NCBI GenBank assembly: GCA_015680685.1
Contig: MNCI01017476.1
Coordinates: 1,291,258 to 1,355,257, forward strand
Origin: Gnetum montanum
Lineage: Eukaryota > Streptophyta > Gnetopsida > Gnetales > Gnetaceae
Length of the DNA: 64,000 bases
Direction of reading: 5' to 3'
How positions within the stretch are numbered: position 1 is the stretch's first letter; each line of letters starts with the position of its first letter. Shown piece after piece: positions 1 to 11,411 of this stretch. Both the position numbers and the translations under genes were made by a program. A model generated the notes under the pieces. The model did no database searches, was not told where the DNA came from, and was given only the letters and a program-made list of their open reading frames with translations.

Positions 1-920
1 CCTCATGGAAAACTTAAGGTTAACCATTCGTTGTCTTTCCAAACTTACTTGTAGTTGTCATGATGTATGGTTAAGTAAGTCTGAGGCATATGATTTTTAT
101 AGTCTTTTATGTTTTTCTTCTATGCTATCGAGGTGAAGGGTTAAGAAACTAGCTAACTCTAACTAATAACTAAGTCTAAATTACCTAGTGTTATAATCCG
201 TTCCCACTTACCGTACACACCCTGAATCGATGCAACCGTGGCTACCAAATGCTAATTGTCACTGGGATCACCATGCATAATGCACGTGCTCGAAGTGGTC
301 GTACTGAGGCACCTAACTAAGAGGAAAGGATTAAGAGAATCTAATCTAGCCTATGTGCGATGAGTGGCCAATTCCTTGACTAACCGTACACATTTGGGTG
401 CACGACTACCATTGGGATTACCAAGCGTAGATCCTGGATATCGCACTAGGTTACCAAGTAGTCACACTAGATGCTTGTAATCAAGTCATACTCATACTGC
501 ATGCGATGAGTAGTTGATTCCTTGACTAATCGTACACATCCTTAGATGCTTATAATCAAGTCATACTCATACTACAATTTAGGAGTTTAAGGGTGAGAGA
601 GAAAACAATAAATAAATCCTATCCATGAACTACAAGGTTTATCTAGGAAGTTTGTCTTTATTGTCATACAAAACTTGTAGTTAGGTACAATGTTGCTCGA
701 ATAAAGATCCGTTCACTTTAGGACTCCTACTACGGGCACATGGAAAATATTCTATCTTTGGAGTGATCAAACTACCAGAGTTTCCCTACTTCTAGCCCAG
801 GATGGGAAATAAGGGGAGTGTCGCCTCTTATTTATAGATATGGCAGCGGATGGCGAGATCGTATACGCGATATCGCAGGGGACGACACGATATCACGGCT
901 CATGCGAATCGCGTCTCATC
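1..920 (-). mobile_element. Partial family-A LTR, minus strand, cut by window start
   Basis: Read on the minus strand, this stretch follows the LTR of elements A1 and A2. It has a GATATC-rich upstream block (about 842-905), a TATAAATA box, and then phrases shared with the other LTRs (TACTTGGTAAC.., TTGGTAATCC.AATGGTAG, ATCATATGCCTCA). It keeps far more CpG than A1 or A2, so it is probably younger. The left end lies outside the window. The right end (LTR start) is not sharply visible and could lie anywhere from 905 to 972. It interrupts the gag region of A1. A 30-bp phrase occurs twice, near 470-499 and 543-573, inside it. Confidence 0.6.
829..836 (-). promoter_or_regulatory. TATA box of minus-strand family-A LTR
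   Basis: TATAAATA on the minus strand. It lies directly downstream (minus sense) of a block containing two GATATC palindromes, the same arrangement as in the other A LTRs. Confidence 0.6.
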
Positions 921-972
921 ACTGATGTAGCAGTATAGGTAGTAAAGATGTGAGACTTAGTCAATGAGAGAC

Positions 973-1790
973 ATACCACAACCTTCGAAATTATGGAAGA
1001 GAGAGTAGAGGAAGCCTTTGGAAAAGGCAAAGACAAGAAAAAGAAGAAATATTTTGGACAAAAAGGAAAAGTGGCTATAGTGGTTGAGTGTTTAAACACT
1101 AGCTCCATTAATGAGAAAGGATATGTTGTGTGTCAATACAAATATCCTAAGGGATGTTGCCTAGTAATGGCACATTTATAGGAAACATGAGCATACACAT
1201 TTAATTGTAAATTTGTTAAGAAAAAGAATGCCTAGAAGTTTGCCTTATCCTCAAGGTAAGTATAGGTAGAACTTCCAACCAATATACTATCCTAGTGGAG
1301 CTTTGCCATAGCCACAAGAATAGTAGCAATGTCAACAATCCTAATTGTAAGCCATGCCACAACCACACTAGCAGTATCCATTTCAACAACCTAATCCTTA
1401 TGGATACTACATCTAACATCCAATCTTAGCAGCAAATGCAACCACTTAGACTCCACAGTACTATCCACATGAGTACCATAAACTAACATCACCAAGGATA
1501 GATTCAAAATCATACATGCATCCAAAAGTAGGTGATTCATCAAATCGAACTCATCCCTTGCCACTAGTGCCACCATCTACTATGCAAGGTGAATTTCCAT
1601 CACAAGCATAATAGAGATGAGCTATAAAGGTAGTGAACATTTAGATAGAAGATCTGACTAGCAACACTAGGGATCGAACAAGGAAATGTCCTTTCTTTAA
1701 GATAAGTCTTGCAAAGACTAGTGGGCATTTCCAAACACTCATCCATGAGTTCAGTCATGGGGGAGATTCGTTATCTTGATTTATGAATTA
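973..1790 (+). pseudogene. Gag-like ORF1 C-terminal part of A1 (decayed)
   Basis: A short open stretch at 993-1181 is lysine-rich at first (KGKDKKKKKYFG) and then resembles A2 around 53010-53110, sharing a C.YxxxKG..LxM motif. From about 1210 the frame is a proline/glutamine/tyrosine-rich linker (PQGKYR, YYPSG, QYPFQQPNPYGYY) that parallels A2 at 53160-53500. It carries many TAG/TAA stops where A2 has Q. It ends near a GGD/GGN motif at about 1750-1780, just before a very T-rich spacer, as in A2. The product would be the structural (capsid/linker) part of an LTR element. The N-terminal gag domain visible in A2 is absent here. Confidence 0.55.
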
Positions 1791-2754
1791 ATAAGTGGTT
1801 TTTAAATTTTTTTCTCTTACAATTCTTTTTACTTTTCCTATTTTTAATACAATTTTTCCCATTCTTTTATACTTTTCACATTCTTCAATATTTTCTCAAA
1901 CTTTTATACTATTCATTTCTTAAATTTTTGATACTCTTTAACATTTTCCAATTCTTTAATGATTTTTCGTTCTTTGACATTTTTGATTCTTTACATCTTT
2001 TTCCAATTCATACTATCTTTTTCATAGTTTTTTTTCATGATATTTGTAAATAATTTTTATTGTTAATAAAACAAATTACAAATATGGCAAGATCTAGTCC
2101 AATAAAGTGAAGATTTATCTATGTTATCAAGTCATAGGGCACTAATTATTTGAATAGTGAGGCCACACCATTCATCCATTCATAAGAGGTTCTTACCATG
2201 GCTATAATGTATTCTCTTTCCATCACACAACTAAGAATAAATTCATGATCATTATGCTTGGAGTAAAAAGTGAAGAACCAAGGGGGAATGTAAAGGGTGT
2301 GACATCAAGCAGAATTGTGGAATCTCTTGGATTACTTCTGTGAGTTCTATGATTTTCTCTAGCTTGTATTATATCCTTGTAGATTTAACAAAAAATGGAA
2401 GTAAGAGTAAAATAAGTGCTACCTTAACATGTCACTAGAAAGACATGTTACCCATGCCCAAAGGTAGTCCTTTGGTAAGGTTGACATAGGTAATAAAAAA
2501 AAGCTCATGCACAAAATAAATCTTTGGGGGTCCCACTCAAAATACATGTTATCCATGCCTGAAGGTAGGCAGCTTCTCAAAAATTGATAAAAATAAAGCA
2601 TGTCATGAATAAAATTCTCCCTTGGAAAATACACTAAGTGATAATACTTCTAGAAAAAGTAATGCTATTACAGTTGTAATTCCAAGAGGTGAGATGCTGT
2701 GATGTCATTGAAATGTTGTTTGTACTTGGCTTGAACCTTAGACAGAAATGTTGA
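1791..2754 (+). other. A1 internal non-coding spacer
   Basis: A T-rich stretch (about 1795-2060) is followed by phrases also present after ORF1 in A2, such as GGGTGTGACATCAAG near 2295 and AGACATGTTACC near 2441. The A2 counterpart is 54057-54830. No ORF of note was seen. Confidence 0.5.
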
Positions 2755-3120
2755 CCATTTGGTATCTCAAAACATTAAGGAAAATGGAGTACAAGGATGT
2801 TTATGTGGTTGCTATGTTTACAGGAGTAAGAGCAAAGGTCTCAGGGACTTACAAGTAGATTTGAGATCACGAGGACTCAAAGCATGGATGGATACAATGA
2901 ATTCAAGAAAAATGTGTCTATTTTTGTTGAGAATGATTCTTGGATGTTTTGTCATGTTTTGAAGTGTTTTTGGCTCATTTTGGTGATTCTAGGAGATTAT
3001 AAGAACTATGGGGACTTGTTTGGAGACATTAGAAGGCTCCCATCATCAAAACAAGAAGTTTCATTTTTGGCCCCTATAGAATAGATGTCTTTCCCATATC
3101 AAAGATGTCATCTTTGAATG
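2755..3120 (+). repeat. Left LTR fragment of C1
   Basis: Matches the first ~365 bp of the right LTR. Homology stops just after the first AGATGTC motifs (3084-3117), where gag sequence begins, so most of this LTR and the leader are deleted. Confidence 0.6.
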
Positions 3121-3166
3121 TCCTAGTAATGATAGGTTATAGCTAAAGGATAGAAATGAAGAGGAG

Positions 3167-4060
3167 ATGAGAAAGACCAACTTCTACTTGAGTTGGGTTG
3201 ATGAAGAGAAAAGTGAAGAAGAGATGAAGGACAATGTAAAGGATTCACACCTCATCTGTATGGCTCTCATTGATGATGACATTGACACCTCAAATGATGA
3301 ACTTAATGAGGATGAGAGGTTTTATTTATTGTGTAATGAAATTTTAAATTTTCAAAGTCTTTGCACAAATTTAAATGAGAAAATTAAACCAAAGGCTCAA
3401 GAAATTTCTTTATTGAATATAGCAATCTCTAATCTTACAAAACAAATCTCAGACCTAAGGGTTAAGGATGAAAAACTAACCTTGTCCTATAAGTAGGCTA
3501 AGAAAGAAATTTTAGATGTCAAACTTGTGAGTGAGAGGTTGGTTAAGGGAAAATAATCTTTTTAGATAGTTCTTGTTCAAGGAAGAAGTCCAAATAACAA
3601 AAGTGATCTAGGATGTTGTTAATAGGGACAAGCATCTACATCAACCTCATCTAAATAAGAGACCACTCCTAAAGTTAAGGTAAACACTAGCACTACATGC
3701 AATTAAAAGGTAACTTAAAAGGTAAATTACTTTAATCACAATAGAAAGATTAGATGTTAGTAATGTACTAGGCTAGGACATAAGCAATGGAATTGTAATT
3801 TGAAATATTATCACTTGAATACCTAGTCATATCATCAGACTCCTTGGTCTTATCCAAATGTGTTAAGAAAGAAAATTTTGTAGGACCATAGGAAAAATAA
3901 AAAGGACAAGGGAGTGAAGAAATTTTGGAGAATGAAGAAAAAGAAGGATGAGAATGAGAAGACACTCTCCAACAAATTTGTGAGAAGGAGTTAAGCCTTG
4001 AAGATTGAGGAAGTCTACATAAGTCAAGAAACCTTGAAAGAGGAATCTCATTCTCTAGCA
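3167..4060 (+). pseudogene. Copia-type gag C-terminal remnant
   Basis: The open frame at 3167-3496 has an acidic stretch (DDDIDTSNDELNEDE), then a heptad-like segment (LNFQSLCTNLNEKIK, LTKQISDLRVKDEKL). This is the usual layout of the C-terminal part of plant copia gag proteins. Downstream, near 3745-3805, another frame shows C-TRLG-H-KQWN-C, which fits the second half of a CCHC zinc knuckle (CX4HX4C); the first half is mutated. A basic region follows to about 4060. Stops and frame changes make it non-functional. Gag packages element RNA into virus-like particles; here it is only a marker of the insertion's identity. Protease, integrase and RT would follow in a full copia but are not seen. 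Confidence 0.6.
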
Positions 4061-5925
4061 TTATAAGCATCTTCACTCTCTTTAGAAAGAAATGTAAGTA
4101 GAGGTAAGTATTTAATATATTTTATGACTATGGAAAATTAGCTCTAGGTTCTACAAATATTAAGATAAGCATATTTGATATGAGTGAGGCATTATTGGTT
4201 ATTAGAAGAAATGCTACCATTTGTATATATGTAATTATGCTATATTTTTTGTACATATGAGCATGATGTGATGAAAAATAACTTGATTAGTTTATGGTTT
4301 AATGGAAGCTTACACTACTTTAAAGTTTTTATTAATAAATCATCTTTTGGATTGTTAACTAGATTGTATTGGTTTCAAGTGGTTTAAAATCCTTGACTAT
4401 AATTCATGGACCAAAATATTTTTGTTGAAAATTCATTGTTATGTAAACATATATGTATTATGTTCCATATTATTTGGCATAGTTTTTTCCCTATGAAATC
4501 ATAAAGTCCAATTTCTTTTGAAAGATTTTGATGTTTGATAATTAAGCATTGGATATGGTACCTTTAATGTAATTCATGTATCTTTTGAGAGAAGAAACAT
4601 TTCAATAGGAATTATTTGCTATTTTTATGAGAGGCCTTAACATTGATCTTTATATAACACTTTTGATTTATGGAGACATCACCTAGTCCCTTGTGTGATT
4701 CTTAAAGTATGTGTGGTATTTATGTCTATGTTCTTATGACGATTGTTGTCATGATTGGGAGTATTTTATACTTGTTTTGATATAACTAATGGGAGACCTT
4801 AGTCTCCATGATTGATCTTAGAATTTCTTTGTAGCATGAAGATCCTAAAAGGCTCAAGAGGAGAATAACAATTAGTATCAATCTCTCTACAATAGATGTT
4901 TCCAAAGATGGGTCATATATGTAGGGAGTGTCTTGAGTGCTTCTTTCAAAGATATGATATCATAATTACTAAGATTTCTATCTCTATCACCTATATTAGA
5001 CAATAGGCAAGGAAGAGCATATTCATTTGGTAAAGAAAAAGAGGACATTTATTTATCAATCATTATCTAAACATGGTCTTTATTGATGAATGCTCTTGAA
5101 TTTTATATGTTATATAAACTTGTGAGCACTATGTTCAAGATTTAATGGTTCATGTTTGACCTTTTGTATGTTGAGAATGTATCATTTTAAGTGCCTAAGA
5201 TTCTTTTTTGCATATATATATGTAGAGGTAAGTTTTTTTTTTCATATATTAGTTTATGAATTTTCTAGATGATTGGTTGTGATATTTTGATATATTTTGA
5301 GTTTTTCAGCATGATAAGATGTATTGCTTGAACATTGAATATACATGTTTTTACTCACTTGTCTTGAAATTGCTCTTAGATTGTTAGAATTTTGAAAAGC
5401 TTGAATCAAGTATGGTTCTTATTGTTGCGGACAAATGAAGGGTCACTCTTGATAAACACTAGTTTTACTTCATTAGCCTTATAAAATTAATGAGATGTGT
5501 ACTTCTCATATGATTCTCTTACAAAATTTTCATTTGTTAGGCATAATTATATTTTGAAACATTTTTGCAAGTGTTTAGATAGATTCTTTTGGGTGTTATC
5601 CTTCCACAACTATGTGTTTTTGTTCTAAAATAATATATCTTTCGTAACAAACTTTTCTTCTTAAATATGTAACTCACTCATTCTTTTTTTGTTCATATCC
5701 AGTAGTGGGGAAAAGTTGTTTTTGTGATAATGTCATGCATATTATATAATGTTGCTCTTTTATGATATATCTTGAAGAGATAGGTTATATGCATCATCTT
5801 TTTTGGTTATGTCCAAAAGGGGTAAGAAGTAGCTTATGTATTATGATATTGTGATAACGACTAACCCATTTTCTTAAGTTTTGGACATTACCAAAAAGGA
5901 GAAGATTTTTGAACTCTTTGTGTGT
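4061..5925. other. C1 internal remainder without recognisable coding
   Basis: AT-rich, with no long ORF and no RT or integrase motif on either strand. At 5883-5910 there is a purine run (CCAAAAAGGAGAAGA) directly before the right LTR, a plausible polypurine tract. A similar AAAAGGGG phrase occurs at about 5812. Confidence 0.4.
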
Positions 5926-6113
5926 CAAAATGTTAAGAAAAATGGAGTACAAGGATGTTTATGTGATTGTTGTATTTATAGGAGCAAGAGCAAAGGACTC
6001 AATGACTTACAAGCAGATTCGAGATCATAAGGACTGAAGGAAGCATGGACAAATATAAAGAATTCAAGAAAAATGTGTCTATTTTTGTTGAGGATGATTC
6101 TTGAATGTTTTGT

Positions 6114-6211
6114 CATATTTATAGCTCATTTTGATGAGTCTAGGAGATTTTAAGGTTTATGNGCATATTTATAGCTCATTTTGATGAGTCTAGGAGATTT
6201 TAAGGTTTATG
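6114..6211. other. Perfect 48-bp direct repeat around one N: probable assembly join
   Basis: 6114-6161 and 6164-6211 are identical over 48 bp, separated only by N at 6162 and one G. The left LTR of the same element has this segment once. An unmerged contig overlap joined by one N explains this better than biology. Confidence 0.75.
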
Positions 6212-6279
6212 GGGGCTTGTTTGAAGGCATCTGGAGGCTCCCAACATCAAAACAAGAAGTTTCATTTTTAACCCCTATA

Positions 6280-6545
6280 GAAGAGACGTCTTTTCCATAC
6301 CAAAGACATCTTTCTAGTAGGTATCATAGGAAAAGATGTCTTTGCAAAATAGTAGATGTCTTTCATTAGGCAAAGATGTCTTCATAAACTATAGGGCAAT
6401 TGCATAAAGACATCTTTCTCCAAACAAAGACATTTTCTATAATAGAGATTTCAAAGAGACATATTTCCTAGACAAAGATGTCTTTCTAGAATTAAAGGCA
6501 AAGATAGAAAGACATCTTAGTCATGAAGAAGACATCTTACATGAC
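6280..6545. promoter_or_regulatory. Cluster of AAAGA(CG)TCTTT-type palindromes in C1 LTR
   Basis: About eleven copies of AAAGATGTCTTT, AAAGACATCTTT or close variants lie within 265 bp. One near-intact copy has GACGTC (6285-6290). GATGTC and GACATC are the two products of C-to-T decay of GACGTC on opposite strands, so the ancestral unit was probably the palindrome AAAGACGTCTTT. ACGT cores are typical bZIP binding sites in plants (family knowledge); a role as LTR enhancer is inferred. Confidence 0.55.
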
Positions 6546-7827
6546 TGTTAGGGACCATTAGCTAGCCACTACATGAGTTTCATGATGGATTTAGAAACAT
6601 GGTAGCTATAAGAAGACTTGATGTGCATTAGGAAAAGTGCAAGCCTTATTGTATTCATTATATAGTCATTTGTAATCATTGAATTATTTGTTGCTCCTCA
6701 TTGTATTATCATTTTGGCATTGTAAAGTGTGTTGTACCTAATTGTACAAGGATCAACAAACTAAGTTGCAATTATCCCTTGTAATTCTTATTCTTGTTGC
6801 CTTGTAGGGTTGATGCACTTGAGTTTGTCAAGATCATGTAGGATTGAGTTGTTAGTGTTGTGGTACAACACTCTGGTGAAGAGCTCAAGATTGTAAAGGT
6901 TGTGGAAGCCATGAAATCACATTTCCAAGCTTGATGGGACCTTTTGGGGTTGAGTGATTGGTGCTATGATACAACACTCTAAAGTAGGGCTTGAAGACTA
7001 TATAGGGTGTGGATCCTTCAATCCCATTTTTAGAGCAATAGAGTCTGGAGGTGTGCTTGCAATCTACCCTCCAAGTGTGGACTGTCCAAGTTGGGAAACC
7101 ATGTTAAATTTGGTGTGTGTGCTTTATTTGTTTATGTTTAAATTTGGGTAACTTATTTATCCCTCCCCCTTTCTAAGTTCAATGATCCACAAGAAAGGCT
7201 AATGATTACTTTAACTACTAATAAAACATAAGAATTCATTATGCTTATGGTAAGATACCTCACACCCCAATTTTTGCAATCTCTTCTAAATCCATTTCGT
7301 CTCACTGTGTGAATAAACATGACTTGTGGTTTTGTGTAACATGGAGTCATTTTCCTAATTTTGTGGTACTAACATGTTTATTTTACCTAATAGGTATGGG
7401 TTACATTCAACTTAAGTGCCTAAGGACACTTTTAGGTGTGGTTATACAAGGGAATTAAGGGCTGGAGCTTACTTTAGGGAGGATCCACTTATATAACTAT
7501 TGCATTTTATACTTTTCCAGTAATTCCACATCATCTTGAACCTTCCAAGACCAATAAATGTTAATCAAAACTTCCATTTACATCACATAACTTTATTCTA
7601 TACCAAAGAAGTCATTACCCATCTCATCCATCTCATCAACAATTCATATACTTTAGTAACTCGAGATTCCTTCTTTATACATTTTCTATTCCAAAATTTC
7701 ACTAAATTTTCATCACTCATAGTTTAATACCCTTTGATAATGTTTTATACCTTCCAAACATTCCCAAGAAATCATTTTTATTCATCAAAAATCATTAGAA
7801 AATTGAAAATTTTTCACCTAATATCAA

Positions 7828-7912
7828 GCATATGATATCGAGGCCTCTTTGATATCAAATCCTTGTTATCTAATATCTGATATTGGATCACAAAAAATTA
7901 TATATATCATGG
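7828..7912 (+). promoter_or_regulatory. GATATC-rich, TATA-containing block upstream of ORF2 (A1)
   Basis: Contains GATATCGAGG, GATATCAAAT and CTGATATTGGATCA, followed by TATATATATC. This mirrors the U3 design of the A LTRs (GATATC/GATATTGG blocks before TATA) and is repeated at the same place in A2. A promoter role for ORF2 is inferred. Confidence 0.4.
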
Positions 7913-8086
7913 GATACTTCGTAAAATTTTTATTTTTCCATTGTGCATCTAAAAGAGGTTTTGCAATTTTTCTTCTTAACTTAGGCATTGACCTTTTAGC
8001 TTTCCCAAGCCATATCTTGCACATTATTGCTCTAATTTTCTTAATTTTTGAATCCATCTGATCCTGGAGTGCTCATCTTAGTCATG

Positions 8087-8170
8087 GTGGGAAGAGGGAG
8101 GGGGTGTGATGTGGGGGTGGTGGGGTGGGGGGTGGGGGTGGTGTGTGGGGCAGGGGAGGGGGGCAGGCGG
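8087..8170 (+). other. G-rich tract, potential G-quadruplex
   Basis: At least ten runs of three or more G occur in about 80 bp (GGGGGTGGTGGGGTGGGGGG). It resembles the tract at 26046-26128. Confidence 0.6.
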
Positions 8171-8534
8171 TTGTTGTTAGCAAGGAAGATTTAAGCCAAT
8201 TTTTCATAATTTCATAATGCACAGAGGATATTTTAAGGGTAAGATTGAAGAAAAAAATTGAATACTCTTAATAAATATGAAGCTAGAAACACTTAAATAA
8301 TTTCCTTAATGAGTCATACTAATCATTATGAGCTATACACAAGAACAAAATGGACAATTGTAAATGGTTATAAGCAAATTAACATCTATGAGGTTTCCCT
8401 TTTTTTTTTATAGTTTTTTAACTTTGTAATTGTAATGAGCTAAGAATTAATGTAATAAAGGATATGAGAAAGAAATAAGTCTATCGAAATCAAAGTAAAA
8501 ATTCTAATAATTCTCAAATCCTTAATGATTGTAG

Positions 8535-11219
8535 ATGATCCCAAGGAGAGGAGCAATCAGAGGATCATCATAGCCCATAAGTAAAAGACCAAGAAGCTAA
8601 GGTAGAGGCTGAATAGGAGAATAAGATCTAGAACATGTGAAGTAGGAAGTCCAATCATTTACCATTCATTAGGAAACTCTTGCTACTAGATAGTTAGCCC
8701 AAGGAGAGCCGAAGGAACCACAAGTATAAGGACAACACCTCACGTTGCCACCAGATTGCCTTCAAGCTATCCATGGAAAGTTAATCCTAAGCATAGTAAT
8801 TATGGAAATGAACTTTGGTTCATTCATAGAATTTGTTCTGGAAGTAGTAAGGATGGAACTTTAAGTGTCACTACTATGGCCCACACTTTCAAATAGTGGC
8901 AAATGGTATCTAGTGGAGACTTATCAGTTCTGGCATAATAAAGAAGAAGGCACCATGGTCAACACTAAAGGAGTTTTTGTTTCATATTCAGTTAAGGAAA
9001 TAGCTGAAGCTCTAAACATATTTAATGAAGGGGAAAAAGTAGCACATCTGTCCATCATATTAGATGCCAAAGATGGAAAACTGTGATTGAAATGGACATA
9101 TGAAAAAGAAGACAAGGGATATAATGAGCTAACTCTAGAGGAAAGAATTTATTTCAAAATTGGCACATATCACTTGTTCCCAACAAAAGGATTAAGCAAA
9201 TTATCCACCTATGTTCCAAAGGAAGTGCAATTCTGATGGGAAAATATAATGAAAACCTTGCAAAATTCTATTTTATGGAGATCCAAAGGTGGTTCAAAGA
9301 AAATAAGGTAAGGAAGTTAACACTTCAATTTTCCTGCCTTATCAAGAAACTGTGCAAGCATGTTGGAATCCAAGGATACATTGATGACATTCTCATGAAA
9401 GCCTAGAACAACTCTTCTACTAAACTGCTTAAGCTAGCACCACCTAGGAAAGATCAGGATGAGGAACAAACCGATGCCAAGGAATCCACATAAACTTTTG
9501 AACAATGAGAGTAAATAGGACTCAGTGGCTAGCAACAAGTGTAACAACAACAACAAGAATAGCAACAACAATAAGTTCCACTACTGTCGCAAGATTAAAG
9601 GCCATCCATGAGTCATCTGCAATGAATTGCAGAGACCATTAGTTGGGGAACATGTGATGAGGCCAAACTCTATAGACTAATTGAGAATGCCATTTAGCCC
9701 ACATTTTTTGTAGATCTCATAAGTGGAAAATTCTCATTACAGTTATGGTCAAGCAACACCAAGGTGCAATAGGAGTAGCAGAAGTGATTATAGATTAGAT
9801 TAAAGAATCCTTAAATATACCTATTATGCTACTAGTAGATTTAACTAGAGTTAGGGACACTCAAATGTTAGCTAGAACCTCAATGACTCTTATGGATCAT
9901 GAAGATGTGCTAGACCACCTACTATAGATTGGGCAAGTGATGACCATACTTTTTGACATCTTAAGTGATGTCATTATAGTGCAGTCAAAGCTAATCATAG
10001 CCAAAGGTAACATGGTCATGGAAGAGACTAGGGTGGAGCATGCAGAAGTTAAAATGCTTAAATTATAGGAAGAGCTCATATTCTTAAGAGCCTAATGCAA
10101 AGATCCCACTCAATTCATTATGCTTGACTAGTTAGAGAAATTCATAATAGAATAGATGAATCACCTTGTTTAGCAGAATAAGAAAATGGAGAATGAGAAG
10201 GAGAAAGTGGTGTGAAATGCCTCAGTAGCTAAAATCCAAATGTATGCACATGCTAAGGAACTCACTACACCACAAGAAGAGAACAACAAACTCATTGTAG
10301 ACAATATGTAGTTGACCATTATTTAGAAACAAAAGAACATCTTAGAGGAAAGTATCCATTGGCTAAGAGAACAACTAGCGAGGGACAACCAAGACATGAG
10401 CTACCTCACATGAGAGAATAAAAGCCTATTAATGGAGGAGGTACTATCTACCAAAAATCAGTTATTAAAATAAGTGCATGGTAGAATGAGACAAAGAAAC
10501 ATGAAAGGCTCAAAGAACACTTTTGTTACTAGGTGGGGATGTATAACTAGATCAATGAAATGGAGATCTAGATGCAAAGGCTAGAATTAATTTCATATTA
10601 GGATAGAATCTAGAATAGTAACCCCTCTTGGATAGTTATGTTGATGTTCACCAAGTGGAAGTTAAGAATAAAGACCCGTAGATAGAGCACCTGAAAGAGT
10701 ACATGGGGTTAGCTAACCTTCATTATGCTAAATTGGCCATGTTAATAGTAGATAGGCCTAGAATTGAACTAGAATAGCAAGTAATAGCCATGTATGCACT
10801 ATATGAGAAGAAGTTTGAAGATCACAAAGATGCCTTATAGAAACTTTTAGGTGATAAACTTTGAATTAGAAGTAGCAAAGACTAGCTACTATGGGTAAAA
10901 ATACATTGCAGTGAACTTGGCTAGAAGATTATCATATTACCATAAACTTTGAGCAAAGGCCAAATATTTTGAAGAAGAAAGGAGAGAGTTTGAGGCATGG
11001 TATGTTAAAGGCAATTAAATGTTTTTGTAGTTTCCATGTCCATGGGATGTATTGGCTTCATCACACATCAAACAATAAGAATGGATGGTGCATGACCCTA
11101 TAATTGAAAAAGAGAAACTTTAGGCATTGCTCAACAAATACAAGTTTTAGAATATTGATGGAAAAAAGAGTAAAGGAAAGTAACCAATGGAGGAGCCACC
11201 ACCACCAAACACTACATAA
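8535..11219 (+). pseudogene. ORF2 of A1: transposon-protein-like N-terminus plus long coiled coil (decayed)
   Basis: The frame starts at an ATG with the product MIPRRG.., equivalent to MVPKRE.. at 56083 in A2. It ends at TAA 11217-11219 after a conserved PMEEPPPP tail (A2: SMEEPSH). About 100 residues in is a conserved block (WYLVETYQFWHNKEE, then LTLEERIYFKIGTYHLFPTKG). Its spacing recalls the 'putative plant transposon protein' domain (Pfam PF20167), where an LxPxxRxWxxF..LLPT segment is typical. That match is by eye and uncertain. From about 9730 to 10990 the residues are rich in E, K, L and Q with heptad spacing, indicating a long coiled coil. There are more than 20 in-frame stops, mostly TAG, and several frameshifts. 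It lies directly upstream of the 3' LTR on the same strand, in the position where some gypsy elements carry an extra (env-like) ORF. The function is unknown. Confidence 0.6.
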
Positions 11220-11411
11220 GCTACATCGTGCTTCATCTAGTTTTTGTTTGAAAATTGTCATGTCATGTCTTGTCTCAATTTTTTGTAACACACCACTACA
11301 ACATTCAAGAGTCATGTATATAGTTAATTATCCATGAAAATATACCTCCTAATTTTATAAGGAACTCTATCCTCATTTTTTTTAACTCAAGGACATGTTT
11401 TCAATCATTCA

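Larger units (their letters stand above)
2755..7170 (+). mobile_element. Nested copia-type LTR remnant C1, pol deleted
   Basis: Sequence at 2765-3095 recurs at about 5926-6290, sharing phrases such as GAGTACAAGGATGTTTATG and AAAAATGTGTCTATTTTTGT in the same orientation. These are the two LTRs; the left one is truncated. Between them is a copia-style gag remnant with a decayed zinc knuckle, then about 1.8 kb with no pol motif. A2, which lacks the insertion, reads straight through the equivalent point (about 54805), placing C1 between about 2745 and 7185 of A1. Exact ends and target duplication are not resolved. Confidence 0.65.
5926..7170 (+). repeat. Right LTR of C1
   Basis: Starts near TGTCAAAATGTTAAG and runs about 1.24 kb. 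It contains the palindrome cluster at 6280-6545. The end is set only by where A1-specific sequence (GAAAGGCTAATG, about 7192) resumes. It contains the single N at 6162. Confidence 0.55.
7171..8534 (+). other. A1 internal non-coding region upstream of ORF2
   Basis: 7225-7500 matches A2 at 54850-55110. The block near 7830-7910 has GATATC and GATATTGG motifs and then a TATATATA run, like A2 at 55425-55490. A G-rich tract lies at 8087-8170 and has no counterpart in A2. There is no coding sequence of note. Confidence 0.45.

Noticed and set aside
3768-4076. 102-aa minus ORF opposite copia gag.
   Set aside because: Shadow of the decayed gag basic region on the plus strand.
11061-11337. Paired ORFs on both strands at the end of A1 ORF2.
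   Set aside because: The true frame is ORF2 ending in MEEPPPP; these are out-of-frame.
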